Below, in pieces: positions 9,540-18,298 of a DNA stretch of 40,774 nucleotides. Source of the DNA: Bacteroidota bacterium (GTDB lineage: Bacteria; Bacteroidota; Bacteroidia; Cytophagales; Cyclobacteriaceae); contig QNXU01000268.1 in the NCBI GenBank assembly GCA_003973485.1, positions 1 through 40,774 of the forward strand, given 5' to 3'. The notes under the pieces were generated by a model. The model saw nothing but the letters and a program-made list of their open reading frames with translations. It did no database searches and was not told the DNA's origin. The position numbers and the translations under genes are program-made. Position 1 is the first letter of the stretch. Each line of letters begins with the position of its first letter.

Positions 9540-9693
9540 AACAAAAAGTTCCCAAACCGGGAATTTTGTTGCTGTTTTTTAACATTTCAGAATTTCATTT
9601 TAATCGACTTTTTATGGTCAAGCAAGGTAATACTATCAGCCTAAGCAAGTATTTTCCCCCACTTTTCTTAACTTCACTTCAAAACAAAAAATC

Positions 9694-10878
9694 ATGGATT
9701 TAGGGGTAAATATAATCGGAGCATATCATTCTTCATTTGGTAAATTAGAAGGCGAGACTTTATACACGCTTTATGAAAAAGCAGCTAAAGGCGCTTTGCA
9801 AGATGCGGAAATTGAGGCAAAAGCCATTGATGGCGTGTTTGTAGGAAATTACAGTGGCGGAGCTTTCAATCAGCAGGAAAATATAGCTTCTTATGGTGTA
9901 AACGCTATTCCTGAATTACGTCACAAGCCGATGTACAGAACCGAAACAGCTTGTTCATCTGGTTCTTCTGCCATTCACATGGCTATTATGGCGATAAAAT
10001 CAGGCATGATGAAGCGTGTTTTAGTGGTCGGATTAGAGAAAATGACAGATTTGGATATGGCTGGAGTAACTGAAGCTTTAGCCTTGGCAACTTACTGGCC
10101 CGAAGAAGGTATCAAATCTGTAACCGCTCCTTGCATGTTTGCAGATTTGGCTAAAGGTTGGATGAAAAAATACAATTATTCTGAAGAACAACTCCGACCT
10201 TGGCTAGCCCAAATTTCTGCAAAAGCCTATACGAATGCTTCAGAAAATCCATTAGCCCAATTGCAAAAACCTAAATCAGCAGAAGAAATACTGTCATTGC
10301 CCGATGAAAAGAATCCGATGATATATAAGCCACTTAGATTACATGATTGCTCCTTAGTTTCTGATGGTTCTGCGGCTTTAGTGCTGGAAGATGCCAGTTT
10401 ATGTAGTGGGAAATCTGTTGCCATCAAAAGTTTCTATAGTGCAGCAGATTATTTGGATAGTTTCGGAAAAAATAAATCAGATTATTTTTTGGAAGGCGCA
10501 GCTTATGCAGTGGATAAAGCCTTAAAAGGAGCCGGTCTAAAAATCGAAGATATCAGCTTGGCAGAAGTACATGATTGCTTTACCATAACAGAGCTATTAT
10601 TATATAGCGCAATGGGAATCGCTCCTGCTGGGCGCGAGTTTGAAGCACTAGAAAGTGGTAAAGTCTATGCGAATGGAGCATTACCGGTAAATGTATCCGG
10701 TGGATTAAAAGCGAAAGGTCATCCTATTGGCGCAACAGGCGTTGGAATGCATGCCTATATCTACAAACAGTTGATGCAAAAAGCTTGGGGACATCAAATA
10801 AAAGATGCCCAAACAGGCTTAGTGGTGAATATTGGGGGCTCGGGCACTAGTAATGCGGTTTCGGTTTTGGCCCCCTAG
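9694..10878 (+). CDS. Thiolase-family acyl-CoA acetyltransferase (SCP2-thiolase type)
   Basis: A 394-residue thiolase of the SCP2/SCPx-like subgroup. The nucleophile is Cys87 in TETACSSGSSAIHM; the second catalytic element is EVHDCFTITE (His293, Cys295), where ordinary degradative thiolases carry a NEAF motif; the C-terminal GHPIGATG follows at 342-349. This combination is typical of SCP2-type thiolases, which act on acyl-CoA chains or in ketone and lipid metabolism; the natural substrate is unknown. The gene stands alone on the plus strand. Its last codons GCC CCC TAG lie in a C/G-rich repeat, so the Ala-Pro end and the stop codon appear to come from that repeat. Confidence 0.85.
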   Translation: MDLGVNIIGAYHSSFGKLEGETLYTLYEKAAKGALQDAEIEAKAIDGVFVGNYSGGAFNQQENIASYGVNAIPELRHKPMYRTETACSSGSSAIHMAIMAIKSGMMKRVLVVGLEKMTDLDMAGVTEALALATYWPEEGIKSVTAPCMFADLAKGWMKKYNYSEEQLRPWLAQISAKAYTNASENPLAQLQKPKSAEEILSLPDEKNPMIYKPLRLHDCSLVSDGSAALVLEDASLCSGKSVAIKSFYSAADYLDSFGKNKSDYFLEGAAYAVDKALKGAGLKIEDISLAEVHDCFTITELLLYSAMGIAPAGREFEALESGKVYANGALPVNVSGGLKAKGHPIGATGVGMHAYIYKQLMQKAWGHQIKDAQTGLVVNIGGSGTSNAVSVLAP

Positions 10879-10917
10879 CACCCTAGCACCCTAGCACCCT
10901 AGCACCCAAAAGAGGGA
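10871..10917. repeat. C/G-rich interspersed repeat, copy B, with four tandem 8-mers
   Basis: The thiolase stop codon is embedded in CCCCCTAGCACC. The 8-mer CTAGCACC occurs four times back to back (10875-10882, 10883-10890, 10891-10898, 10899-10906) and is followed by CAAAAGAGGGA. The tail GCACAGATTTA just downstream matches the one after the trmH copy. The tandem run looks like slippage expansion inside a repeat of the CCCCCTAGCCCCCAAAGGGGG family. Confidence 0.7.
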
Positions 10918-11025
10918 ACAGGCACAGATTTACTATAGTTTTTTAATTTGACATAGAATAGATTTTTAAAACTATTTTGTTGTTGAACTATGAATAATAG
11001 TGATAAAATTAATTGTATTCTGCGA

Positions 11026-11085
11026 ATCTAAATCTGTGAGTTATCCCCCTTTGGGGGATTATAGGGGGCTGGGGGTCAGGGGGCT
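11026..11085. repeat. C/G-rich interspersed repeat, copy C (3' end of PLP enzyme gene)
   Basis: Read on the minus strand, three C5 blocks precede CCCCCAAAGGGGG and then CACAGATTTAGATT. This is the same order as in the trmH copy at 16256-16295, including the flanking CACAGATTTAGATT. The TGA stop of the PLP-enzyme gene (11078-11076) lies inside the C-blocks. Copies B and C face each other across the 10.9-11.05 kb gap. Confidence 0.65.
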
Positions 11086-12920
11086 TTTACAAAATCCGAA
11101 AAAACCTTCTTATGATGCTCCAAATCCAAATCAGGAGATACTGAAACTCTTGCAATATAATCCTTGTCAGATTCCTTAGTAGTTCCTTGTGTGGAAGTTG
11201 CAGGAATCGTCCAGTAACATCCTTTTAGCTGACCATAACTCACACAGTATTTACTTTCCTCAGGAATTTCCGTGATCATCATATTGATCAGTTTAAGATT
11301 TAAAGCCCTTTTATAGTTTTCTCTTTCTTCATCTGTATTTCCTTTGGTAGGAAGATCCAATGAAAAGACTGAAGGAGTAAAACCAGCATTTGCCAATTCT
11401 TCTGAAACGAAATTGATCTTAGCTGTAGGCAAAACTTCCTTGATATGATTTACAAACTCCCTTGTGTTTTTATAAGCATCCGCAATTCTTTGGTTCATGG
11501 AAGGCAATTGCTCTGCTAATATTTCAGTTTGCAGATCAGTAGCTTCATTGTCGCAAAGAATCAGATGCTTTTCTATATTTCCCATTAAGTCAGATGCTTT
11601 ATGATTTGATGAAACATAACCTGCTGTGCATTTTCCACCGCTTGGAAACTTAGATCCGCTTACATAAGAAATCACACGGATGTCGGAAAGAATCCCATCT
11701 TCGCTTAAAAATTGAATGTTCGGACAAAAGGTTTGATCTAAAATGAATACTGGATCAATTGCCTTTTCACCAGTTGGAGTTTTTCGCTCTTTACTAAGTG
11801 CGGCTCTTAATTGCTCCATATCCGGAACTTCCACTCTTGGGTTTGTTGGAATTTCCGCAATGATATAAGGCACAGCATTTTCTTGTGCTACACGATCTAA
11901 GACTTTATCCGTGCTTTGCACCATATCATTATCGCCATCTACAGGAAGGTCTAAGATTTCCACATTTGGAATACATGCTGCCACCCTTCTAGCTTGGTCA
12001 TTTGTTCCACCATAACAATTAGGGGGAACTATAATTTTGATTTCTTTTCCTGGATGATTTTGCAATGCCTCCTCAACTAAGCCCATCATGATGGCATACT
12101 GAATAGATAACCCACAATTACCCAATAAAGCTTTTGTATCTGCAGCTGTTATTTTTTTAATGGAATCTAAAACGGAAGCTTTATCTGATTCGAATTTAGC
12201 TTTGTCGTGCTTAGGTGGATTTTGACCTTGCAATAATTGTAAAGCAGCATAACAATTTTGAGGCGTCATGCTTATCGTTTCTCTTCTTCGCACATGCTGA
12301 ATTGCAGAAATGTAAGCTTCCTTTTCCTCAGAATTGACCAATAAAATACTTCCTAATTGGCTATGGATACTGAGATAAAAATCAATATTTTCGTTGAGCG
12401 ATACTTTTCCTATTTCATCATTTTGTGAAATAAAAATAGTGCTGCCGTCAAAGTCAGCAATGTCCTCTACTTTTTCAACTTGTTTTAATTCAAAATTGTA
12501 GTTATAAACAGATTTTACAGTCTCCAAATCAAAATAAGCAGGTAATTCACCTTTATAAGCAATTTGAGTCTTCTTTTTATCAAACAGGTTTTTTCTTAGT
12601 ACCGCTAAAATGGGAACTGTCCGGGATGAAAAACTGATGACCTGATCAGCTTTTAGGTTGTTAAGTTTAGCAATTCCCCATTCCAATACGGAAGATAAAG
12701 GATGACCTAATCGAATATAATCATAAGCTGTTGGCAGCTCACTTAGTTTGGAAGTATCTGCATCCTCCTGAGCATAAAGCTTTTCAAAGCGCTCCAAGAA
12801 TTCTGTTTTGGCTAAGTCTTCCTTATAAATATCCAATCTGTGGGTGGTTAATTTCAACCAATCTGATGGAACATTTTTTACTACATTATCTATATAATTC
12901 AGGGCTTTGCTATCGTTCAT
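11076..12920 (-). CDS. PLP-dependent fold-type I enzyme, Cys/Met metabolism-like, about 614 aa
   Basis: The C-terminal two thirds look like a pyridoxal-phosphate fold-type I enzyme related to the cystathionine gamma-synthase/lyase group: PPNCYGGTNDQARR (299-312), AEIPTNPRVEVPDMEQL (355-371), the cofactor-contacting FILDQTF with Asp395, and SGSKFPSGGKCTAGY (421-435), where Lys424 or Lys430 would form the Schiff base. At 614 residues it is about 200 longer than canonical cystathionine synthases; the extra N-terminal part has no motif I recognise. The specific reaction is not assignable; sulfur amino-acid metabolism is an inference from the fold. The gene ends KAP-stop within a C/G-rich repeat, as the thiolase does. 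A TACTTTTG box is found 80 nt upstream. Confidence 0.7.
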   Translation of the reverse strand: MNDSKALNYIDNVVKNVPSDWLKLTTHRLDIYKEDLAKTEFLERFEKLYAQEDADTSKLSELPTAYDYIRLGHPLSSVLEWGIAKLNNLKADQVISFSSRTVPILAVLRKNLFDKKKTQIAYKGELPAYFDLETVKSVYNYNFELKQVEKVEDIADFDGSTIFISQNDEIGKVSLNENIDFYLSIHSQLGSILLVNSEEKEAYISAIQHVRRRETISMTPQNCYAALQLLQGQNPPKHDKAKFESDKASVLDSIKKITAADTKALLGNCGLSIQYAIMMGLVEEALQNHPGKEIKIIVPPNCYGGTNDQARRVAACIPNVEILDLPVDGDNDMVQSTDKVLDRVAQENAVPYIIAEIPTNPRVEVPDMEQLRAALSKERKTPTGEKAIDPVFILDQTFCPNIQFLSEDGILSDIRVISYVSGSKFPSGGKCTAGYVSSNHKASDLMGNIEKHLILCDNEATDLQTEILAEQLPSMNQRIADAYKNTREFVNHIKEVLPTAKINFVSEELANAGFTPSVFSLDLPTKGNTDEERENYKRALNLKLINMMITEIPEESKYCVSYGQLKGCYWTIPATSTQGTTKESDKDYIARVSVSPDLDLEHHKKVFSDFVKAP

Positions 12921-12999
12921 TATCTTCTTTTGCTATTAGATGTTTCCGTATAATACTCGTGTTATAAATAGATGTTGTCCTAATTTGTTTTTAGGTGCA

Positions 13000-13007
13000 C
13001 AAAAGTA
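13000..13007 (-). promoter_or_regulatory. Candidate -7 promoter box of the PLP-enzyme gene
   Basis: Minus-strand TACTTTTG fits TAnnTTTG. A TTG on the minus strand (plus-strand CAA at 13026-13028) lies 18 nt further upstream and could be the -33 element. The box is about 80 nt before the ATG at 12920, implying a leader of about 70 nt. Confidence 0.45.
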
Positions 13008-13086
13008 AAACAATAAGGGGGAATGCAAAAATTGGACGATAAATGCACCTCCCTTCAAGAAAGTGTTCGCTCTCAAATGAGACTCG

Positions 13087-15690
13087 TTACTTTAACTTAC
13101 TCTTCAATTCATTCAACTTTAGTAAAGCCTCCACTGGTGACATAGAATTAATATCCAACTTATCCAATAAATCTTTTATTTCAGAAAGGACAGGATCAGC
13201 TTCGAACATATTGAGTTGATAATTATTTTTAGGAACTTCATGCATTTTGCGATTAGCTTTATCCCTGATTTTATCTTTCTCCAAATGATGCATAATTTCA
13301 TTTGCTCTCAGTACAACAGGATTAGGCATACCTGCTAAATGTGCTACATGAATACCGAAGCTGTGCTCACTTCCTCCTTTTTTCAGCTTACGCAAAAAGA
13401 TAATTTCACCATCTATTTCCTTGACCGATACATTATAATTTTTGATTCTTGGAAAATCATGGGCTAATTGATTCAATTCATGATAATGCGTGGCAAAAAG
13501 TGTTTTAGCTTTTGATTTAGGATGATTATGTAAAAATTCCACAATGCTCCAGGCAATGGAAACTCCGTCATAAGTACTGGTTCCTCTACCGATTTCATCC
13601 ATTAGCACCAAACTTCTATCCGAGAGATTATTTAAAATGCTGGCGGTTTCCGTCATCTCCACCATAAAGGTTGATTCTCCTTTTGAAAGGTTATCGGAAG
13701 CCCCCACTCTGGTGAAGACTTTATCCACCAAACCGATCTCCGCAGATTTAGCCGGCACATAGCATCCCATTTGTGCCATTAAAACAATTAAGGCTGTTTG
13801 CCTCAGCAATGCGGATTTACCTGCCATATTTGGACCAGTAATTATCATGATTTGCTGGCTGTCATTATCCAAGAAAACATCATTTGGAATGTATTCTTCA
13901 CCGTGAGGCAATTGCTGCTCTATTACTGGATGGCGACCTAATTTTATATCTAAAACGGTACTTTCTGATATTTGAGGTTTTACATACTCATTTGCTTTCG
14001 CTATTTCCGCAAAGCTTAGTAAGCAATCGACTTGAGCAATAATTCTGGCATTTTGCTGAATGGGACTGACAAAATCCATTGCGTTTTGCAATAGCGATTG
14101 AAAAATTCTTTGCTCTATCACTACCATTTTGTCTTCTGCGCCTAATATCTTTTCTTCATATTCCTTCAGCTCTTCTGTGATATATCTTTCCGCATTCACT
14201 AAAGTCTGCTTTCGAATCCATTCTTGTGGCACTTTATCTTTATGAGCATTGGTTACTTCCAAATAATAGCCAAACACTTTATTGTAGGCAACTTTCAAAG
14301 AAGTGATGCCTGTCTTCTCCATTTCTCGCTTTTGCAACTGAAGCAAATAATCTTTCCCGGAAAAAGCGATTTTCTTTAATTCATCTAAATCATGGTCCAC
14401 CCCTTCTTTAATCAGATTTCCCTGATTGGTGTGCAAAGGAGCATCTTCCATGAGTTGTTCATCAATTAATTCATATAAATACTCGCATGGGTTAATTTGA
14501 TTGGAAAGTTTTTTCAAGGCAGCCTCTTCAGATTCTTCCAGCGCTTTTTTCAAAGGCGCCATTAAGCCTAAAGCCTTTTTTAATTGATTCAATTCCCTCG
14601 GGTTCACTCTGCCGACTGCGACTTTGGAAATCAATCTTTCCACATCTCCCATAGATTTTAAAGATGTTCTTAAGCTTTCCGTCAAATCATTGTTTTTATG
14701 GAAAGCTTCCACAATTTGCAAGCGCTCTTCAATTACGGCTTTATCCTTAACGGGAAGCACCATCCATTTTTTAATTTGACGGGAACCCATAGGTGTTAAG
14801 GTCTTATCCAAAATTTGAATCAATGGAATACCACCTTCTTGCTGAGGATAAACCAATTCCAGATTGCGGATAGTGAACTTATCCATCCAAACATATTTCT
14901 CCTCTTCAATTCTTGAGATAGAGGCAATATGATCAATTTTCTTATGTTCGGTTTCTTCCAAATAATGGAGAATTGCACCGGCAGCTATAATTCCTTCTTC
15001 CAGACTTTCAATTCCAAAGCCTTTTAATGAATTGGTTTTAAATTGCTTGGTCAGCTTTTCATAGGCAAAATCATAAGCATAAATCCAATCTTCCAAATGA
15101 TGGACATTATAATCATCTGAAAATTTCTGGGAGAAATGTTCCCTAGCAGCTTTGGAATAAATAATTTCTGATGGATGAAATCCCTGCAATAATTTATCGA
15201 TATAGGATGCATTTCCCGAGGCAGTCATAAACTCCCCAGTGGAAATATCCAAAAAGGCAACTCCTAATGTGTTTTTAGAGAAATGAATGGATGCGAGATA
15301 ATTATTTCTGCCTGTTTCCAAGACATTATCATCAAAACTAACGCCTGGCGTGACTAATTCTGTAACGCCTCTTTTTACAATTCCCTTGACAGATTTCGGA
15401 TCTTCCAATTGATCGCAAATGGCCACTCTATGTCCTGCACGAACCAGTTTTGGCAAATAGTTATCCATCGCATGATGTGGAAAACCAGCCAATTCAATAT
15501 GGGAAGCAGAACCATTTGCTCTTTTGGTCAGAATAATATTCAGGACTTTGCTTGCCTTCACGGCATCTTCCCCAAAAGTTTCATAAAAATCACCCACACG
15601 AAACAGTAAAAGCGCTCCAGGATATTTGGCTTTTATCTGATTGTATTGTTTCATTAAAGGAGTTTCCTTTGCTTCTTGAGTCTTCGCCAT
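13087..15690 (-). CDS. mutS: DNA mismatch repair protein MutS
   Basis: An 867-residue MutS1-type protein of normal length. Domain I carries the mismatch-reading Phe-x-Glu motif in GDFYETF (Phe35, Glu37). The ATPase domain has Walker A GPNMAGKS (619-626), the conserved Ser-rich loop GESTFMVEM (671-679), Walker [14 protein letters not shown] (695-706) and ATHYHEL (733-739). It should recognise mismatches as a dimer and recruit MutL. No mutL is in the window. The gene is divergent from trmH with only 47 bp between the starts, so the two share a compact regulatory region. Start is the ATG at 15690, giving the usual short N-terminal [15 protein letters not shown]. Confidence 0.96.
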   Translation of the reverse strand: MAKTQEAKETPLMKQYNQIKAKYPGALLLFRVGDFYETFGEDAVKASKVLNIILTKRANGSASHIELAGFPHHAMDNYLPKLVRAGHRVAICDQLEDPKSVKGIVKRGVTELVTPGVSFDDNVLETGRNNYLASIHFSKNTLGVAFLDISTGEFMTASGNASYIDKLLQGFHPSEIIYSKAAREHFSQKFSDDYNVHHLEDWIYAYDFAYEKLTKQFKTNSLKGFGIESLEEGIIAAGAILHYLEETEHKKIDHIASISRIEEEKYVWMDKFTIRNLELVYPQQEGGIPLIQILDKTLTPMGSRQIKKWMVLPVKDKAVIEERLQIVEAFHKNNDLTESLRTSLKSMGDVERLISKVAVGRVNPRELNQLKKALGLMAPLKKALEESEEAALKKLSNQINPCEYLYELIDEQLMEDAPLHTNQGNLIKEGVDHDLDELKKIAFSGKDYLLQLQKREMEKTGITSLKVAYNKVFGYYLEVTNAHKDKVPQEWIRKQTLVNAERYITEELKEYEEKILGAEDKMVVIEQRIFQSLLQNAMDFVSPIQQNARIIAQVDCLLSFAEIAKANEYVKPQISESTVLDIKLGRHPVIEQQLPHGEEYIPNDVFLDNDSQQIMIITGPNMAGKSALLRQTALIVLMAQMGCYVPAKSAEIGLVDKVFTRVGASDNLSKGESTFMVEMTETASILNNLSDRSLVLMDEIGRGTSTYDGVSIAWSIVEFLHNHPKSKAKTLFATHYHELNQLAHDFPRIKNYNVSVKEIDGEIIFLRKLKKGGSEHSFGIHVAHLAGMPNPVVLRANEIMHHLEKDKIRDKANRKMHEVPKNNYQLNMFEADPVLSEIKDLLDKLDINSMSPVEALLKLNELKSKLK

Positions 15691-15709
15691 GCTTTTAGGG
15701 AAATGTTCT

Positions 15710-15717
15710 TAGTTTTG
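15710..15717 (+). promoter_or_regulatory. Candidate -7 promoter box of the SpoU methyltransferase gene
   Basis: TAGTTTTG matches TAnnTTTG and ends 20 nt before the ATG at 15738, inside the 47-bp gap between mutS and the methyltransferase gene. A clear -33 TTG is not seen. Confidence 0.4.
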
Positions 15718-15737
15718 CACTTCAAAGATGATAAAAT

Positions 15738-16298
15738 ATGAGGAAATTAGCCAATGAAGAATTAAATCGATTGGAAATTGATGAATTCAAAAAGGTCAAG
15801 AAAAACCCAATCGTTTTGGTGCTAGACAACGTCAGGAGCATGAATAATGTGGGTTCCGCCTTCAGAACGGGCGATGCCTTTTTAATTGAAAAAATTTATT
15901 TGTGTGGTATCACAGCTCAGCCTCCTCATAGAGAAATTAATAAAACAGCTTTGGGTGCCACTGATACTGTAGAATGGAAGCATTTTGAAAATACTTTGGA
16001 TGCTGTTGAAGATTTAAAAAAAGATGGCTACAAAATCATGAGTGTGGAACAAGCTGAAGATAGTTTGAGTTTAGAGAAATTCACTCCTGATCCGCATGAG
16101 AAATATGCTTATATTTTCGGAAATGAGGTATATGGAGTGGAGCAGGAAGTTGTGGATAAAAGTGATCATTGTCTGGAAATCCCTCAGTTTGGCACCAAGC
16201 ATTCTTTGAATATTTCAGTGAGTATTGGGGTAGTGCTTTGGCATACAGTCTTGGGCCCCCTAGCCCCCAAAGGGGGAAATCGCACAGATTTAGATTAG
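15738..16298 (+). CDS. SpoU/TrmH-family RNA 2'-O-methyltransferase
   Basis: A 186-residue SPOUT-class methyltransferase. The three family motifs are present: NNVGSAFRTGDAF (36-48, Asn and Arg of motif 1), IFGNEVYGV (126-134, motif 2) and LNISVSIGVVLWH (157-169, motif 3), which together form the knotted SAM site. It should methylate a ribose in tRNA or rRNA; TrmH (tRNA G18) is the nearest named relative but the target base is not shown by the sequence. The final residues from about 173 (GPLAPKGGNRTDLD) are encoded by a C/G-rich interspersed repeat, including the TAG stop, so this tail is probably an acquired extension outside the fold. Confidence 0.88.
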   Translation: MRKLANEELNRLEIDEFKKVKKNPIVLVLDNVRSMNNVGSAFRTGDAFLIEKIYLCGITAQPPHREINKTALGATDTVEWKHFENTLDAVEDLKKDGYKIMSVEQAEDSLSLEKFTPDPHEKYAYIFGNEVYGVEQEVVDKSDHCLEIPQFGTKHSLNISVSIGVVLWHTVLGPLAPKGGNRTDLD

Positions 16299-16300
16299 CA
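16256..16300. repeat. C/G-rich interspersed repeat, copy D (within the 3' end of the SpoU gene)
   Basis: CCCCCTAGCCCCCAAAGGGG is followed by GAAATCGCACAGATTTAG and ATTAGCAG. The block is read through in frame by the methyltransferase gene and provides its stop. It is the clearest copy; its flank CACAGATTTAGATT is shared with copy C, and CACAGATTTA with copy B. Confidence 0.7.
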
Positions 16301-16449
16301 GTAAATAATGAATTTCATCAATTAATTTTGATGTAGCAATTGCCACCCCAATAATCCTCAAGGGAATAGTTCTCACGGATTTACTTTAGAATTAAACAAA
16401 AATACTCATCACCACCTAAATATATAATATGCCAGAGGCACCAGTATTC

Positions 16450-16528
16450 GTCACCAGCGGGACGCTGGCGACAGGGTAAATTTTTCTTCTCTTCAATCAC
16501 TGCTCATCCGCTAGCGTCCCGCTAGTGG
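16450..16528. repeat. REPIN-like inverted pair of palindromic repeats
   Basis: Hairpin 1 (16450-16472) has CCAGCG-GGA-CGCTGG flanked by GTC and GAC. Hairpin 2 (16508-16528) has a nine-pair stem CCGCTAGCG-TCC-CGCTAGTGG with one G-U. The core of hairpin 1, AGCGGGACGCT, is the exact reverse complement of the core of hairpin 2, AGCGTCCCGCT. Two REP-type hairpins in opposite orientation about 35 nt apart is the layout of REP doublets mobilised by RAYT transposases. No RAYT gene is in the window. Confidence 0.55.
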
Positions 16529-16675
16529 AAATTACTCCCTCCTCTGGAGGATTAGTTGCTTGCACTTCAAAAGATAAGAGGAGTATCGATAATAAAAGAC
16601 AAATTTTCCTTTGCGAAAACTTAACGTCCTCCCGATAATTCGGGACAAGTTAGCGGCTTTGCGAGATTTAAGCTG

Positions 16676-16683
16676 TATCTTTG
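16676..16683 (+). promoter_or_regulatory. Candidate -7 promoter box of nadC
   Basis: TATCTTTG fully matches TAnnTTTG and lies 25 nt before the nadC TTG start. A TTTG at 16658-16661 is too close for the usual -33 spacing, so the upstream element is uncertain. Confidence 0.5.
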
Positions 16684-16708
16684 CAGCCTTAATCAAATAG
16701 CTTAAACA

Positions 16709-17569
16709 TTGGCATATCAGTACTTAACCGAAGAAAATATTCAAACGTTTATTCAATCTGCTTTGGCTGAAGATATAAGGGAAGGTGATCATTCTTCACT
16801 GGCATCTATTCCTGCCGGAACACAGAATACTGCTCAATTAATTATTAAAGGAGATGGTGTTTTAGCAGGCATGGAAATGGCTAGACATATCTTTAAGGCT
16901 GTGGATGAAAATTTGAAAATTGAGTTTTTCAAGAAAGATGGGGATAATGTTAAAGCTGGAGAAATTGGATTGAAAGTTCATGGTTCTGCCATTTCTATTT
17001 TGAGTGCAGAGCGATTGGTTTTGAATTGTTTGCAACGCATGAGTGGAATTGCCACTTATACCTATAATTTAAATGAATTAATTAAGCATACTTCCACTAA
17101 ACTTTTGGATACTCGCAAGACTACTCCAAATTTCAGAATTGCCGAAAAATGGGCAGTAGCCATTGGGGGCGGACAAAATCATCGTTTTGGTTTATTTGAC
17201 ATGATAATGTTGAAAGACAACCACAATGATTTTGCTGGTGGTATTACAAAAGCCGTTCAATCTACTCAGGAATATTTAAAGCAACATAATTTATCGCTAA
17301 GGATAGAAGTGGAAACTCGCAATTTGGATGAAGTAAAAGAAGCATTAGCAGTTGGCGGAGTGGATGTGATTATGTTGGACAATATGGACATCCCAGAAAT
17401 GAAAGCTGCCGTTGAGTTAATCAACGGAAAATGCGAGACGGAAGCATCAGGTGGCATTACAGAAGATACGATAAAAGCCATAGCCGAAACGGGCGTGGAC
17501 TATATTTCAGTAGGTGCTTTAACGCATTCTTATAAAAGTTTAGACATGAGTTTGAAAGCTGTTTCCTGA
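16709..17569 (+). CDS. nadC: Nicotinate-nucleotide pyrophosphorylase (carboxylating), NadC
   Basis: A 286-residue quinolinate phosphoribosyltransferase making nicotinate mononucleotide, CO2 and PPi from quinolinate and PRPP in de novo NAD synthesis. Active-site landmarks are ERLVLNCLQRMSGIAT (101-116), LDTRKTTPNFR (133-143), GGGQNHR (153-159), LKDNH (168-172) and the C-terminal EASGGITEDT and YISVGALTHS phosphate-binding loops. The start is a TTG: a TAA lies two codons upstream in frame and the first internal ATG would remove over 50 residues, so TTG at 16709 is forced. nadA and nadB are not in the window. Length is normal. Confidence 0.95.
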   Translation: MAYQYLTEENIQTFIQSALAEDIREGDHSSLASIPAGTQNTAQLIIKGDGVLAGMEMARHIFKAVDENLKIEFFKKDGDNVKAGEIGLKVHGSAISILSAERLVLNCLQRMSGIATYTYNLNELIKHTSTKLLDTRKTTPNFRIAEKWAVAIGGGQNHRFGLFDMIMLKDNHNDFAGGITKAVQSTQEYLKQHNLSLRIEVETRNLDEVKEALAVGGVDVIMLDNMDIPEMKAAVELINGKCETEASGGITEDTIKAIAETGVDYISVGALTHSYKSLDMSLKAVS

Positions 17570-17585
17570 AACCATAAAAATCGAA

Positions 17586-17593
17586 TATATTTG
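17586..17593 (+). promoter_or_regulatory. Candidate -7 promoter box of the YcxB-like gene
   Basis: TATATTTG matches TAnnTTTG exactly. It lies 61 nt before the ATG, and the presumed leader carries a small hairpin, TTTGGGA-AA-TCCCAAA (17601-17616). Confidence 0.5.
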
Positions 17594-17654
17594 CAGTCCG
17601 TTTGGGAAATCCCAAATTGAAAATCAGATTTTACACTATTAATATTTTGCAGCA

Positions 17655-18128
17655 ATGCTTGTTAAAACAAAAAAATATAAGCTGGATAACGGCACTTACA
17701 TCAAAACAGGATTAAAGAATATCGTAAAAGAACAGTGGTGGGTATTTTTAATTGCCTTGGCTATTTGTTCAGGTTATGCCTGGATTCCTAATATTTGGTG
17801 GTTTATAGGTTCTTTTATCGCTTTATTATTATACTTTCTTTTTTGGTTGATTCAATTTGCTGGAGTAACACAGCTTGATCAATACAAAATCCTTTTTGAG
17901 CGACTTTCCTATGAAATCAGTTCACAGCAAATTTTAATTAAACTGAATGCAAAGCAAGGCATGCCTATTAAATGGGATCAAATTAAAAATGCGAAAGTGG
18001 GGAAAAATGCCTTCACTTTAGTACTTTCTAAGGCACAATTTGTGTACCTTCCATTTAAAGTATTTAAAACAGAAAATGAAAAGAAATTTGTGGAAACCAT
18101 ATTGAAAAGGAAAGAATTGATTAAATAG
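17655..18128 (+). CDS. YcxB-like membrane protein
   Basis: A 157-residue protein with two adjacent membrane segments (about residues 28-45 and 48-70, WWVFLIALAICSGYAW and WWFIGSFIALLLYFLFWLIQF). The C-terminal cytoplasmic part (about 85-157) ends with the pattern MPIKWDQIKNAKVGKNAFTLVL, then FVYLPFKVF and a final helix. This two-helix-plus-C-terminal-domain plan is that of the YcxB family, whose function is unknown. It sits between nadC and purN with its own promoter box, so an operon with either is not required. Assignment rests on the pattern only. Confidence 0.65.
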   Translation: MLVKTKKYKLDNGTYIKTGLKNIVKEQWWVFLIALAICSGYAWIPNIWWFIGSFIALLLYFLFWLIQFAGVTQLDQYKILFERLSYEISSQQILIKLNAKQGMPIKWDQIKNAKVGKNAFTLVLSKAQFVYLPFKVFKTENEKKFVETILKRKELIK

Positions 18129-18150
18129 ATTCTTTAAAGCAATTACCAAA

Positions 18151-18158
18151 TACATTTG
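18151..18158 (+). promoter_or_regulatory. Candidate -7 promoter box of purN
   Basis: TACATTTG matches TAnnTTTG. It lies 140 nt upstream of the purN ATG, so transcription would give a leader of roughly 130 nt containing several inverted repeats. Confidence 0.45.
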
Positions 18159-18172
18159 AGTAATTAGCTGGA

Positions 18173-18282
18173 TTTTAGAATTTAAGATTGAATCTAAAAC
18201 TTTTCCAAAGATCGACATGGCAAAGAGCTAATCGATTAGATAATCATTAATCACTTAAAAAAAGACCAACTTTGGAAAAGTT
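18173..18282 (+). promoter_or_regulatory. Structured purN 5' leader
   Basis: Stem 1 is TTTTAGA (18173-18179) with TCTAAAA (18193-18199). A 13-bp inverted repeat follows: AACTTTTCCAAAG (18198-18210) with CTTTGGAAAAGTT (18270-18282), enclosing a 12-bp palindrome CTAATCGATTAG (18228-18239). Stem 1 and the long repeat overlap by two bases, so they compete. The last arm ends 16 nt before the ATG. No known purine riboswitch core is recognisable. Confidence 0.35.
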
Positions 18283-18298
18283 CGGTTTTAAAGAAAAT

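Larger units (their letters stand above)
16299..16708. other. Intergenic region with palindromic repeat doublet and nadC promoter
   Basis: No credible gene is visible in these 410 bases. They hold a weak partial repeat (CTCACGGATTTA near 16371-16382), an inverted pair of hairpins at 16450-16528, a CCTCC-TCT-GGAGG hairpin around 16540-16552, a TCCCGA-TAAT-TCGGGA hairpin near 16630-16645 and the nadC promoter box at 16676. GC content rises locally in the hairpins. Confidence 0.6.

Noticed and set aside
10875-10906. CRISPR-like array
   Set aside because: The units are 8 bp and directly adjacent with no spacers; there are no cas genes.
18159-18298. Known purine riboswitch ahead of purN
   Set aside because: The three-way junction and conserved loop sequences of the purine riboswitch are not visible; only generic inverted repeats are.
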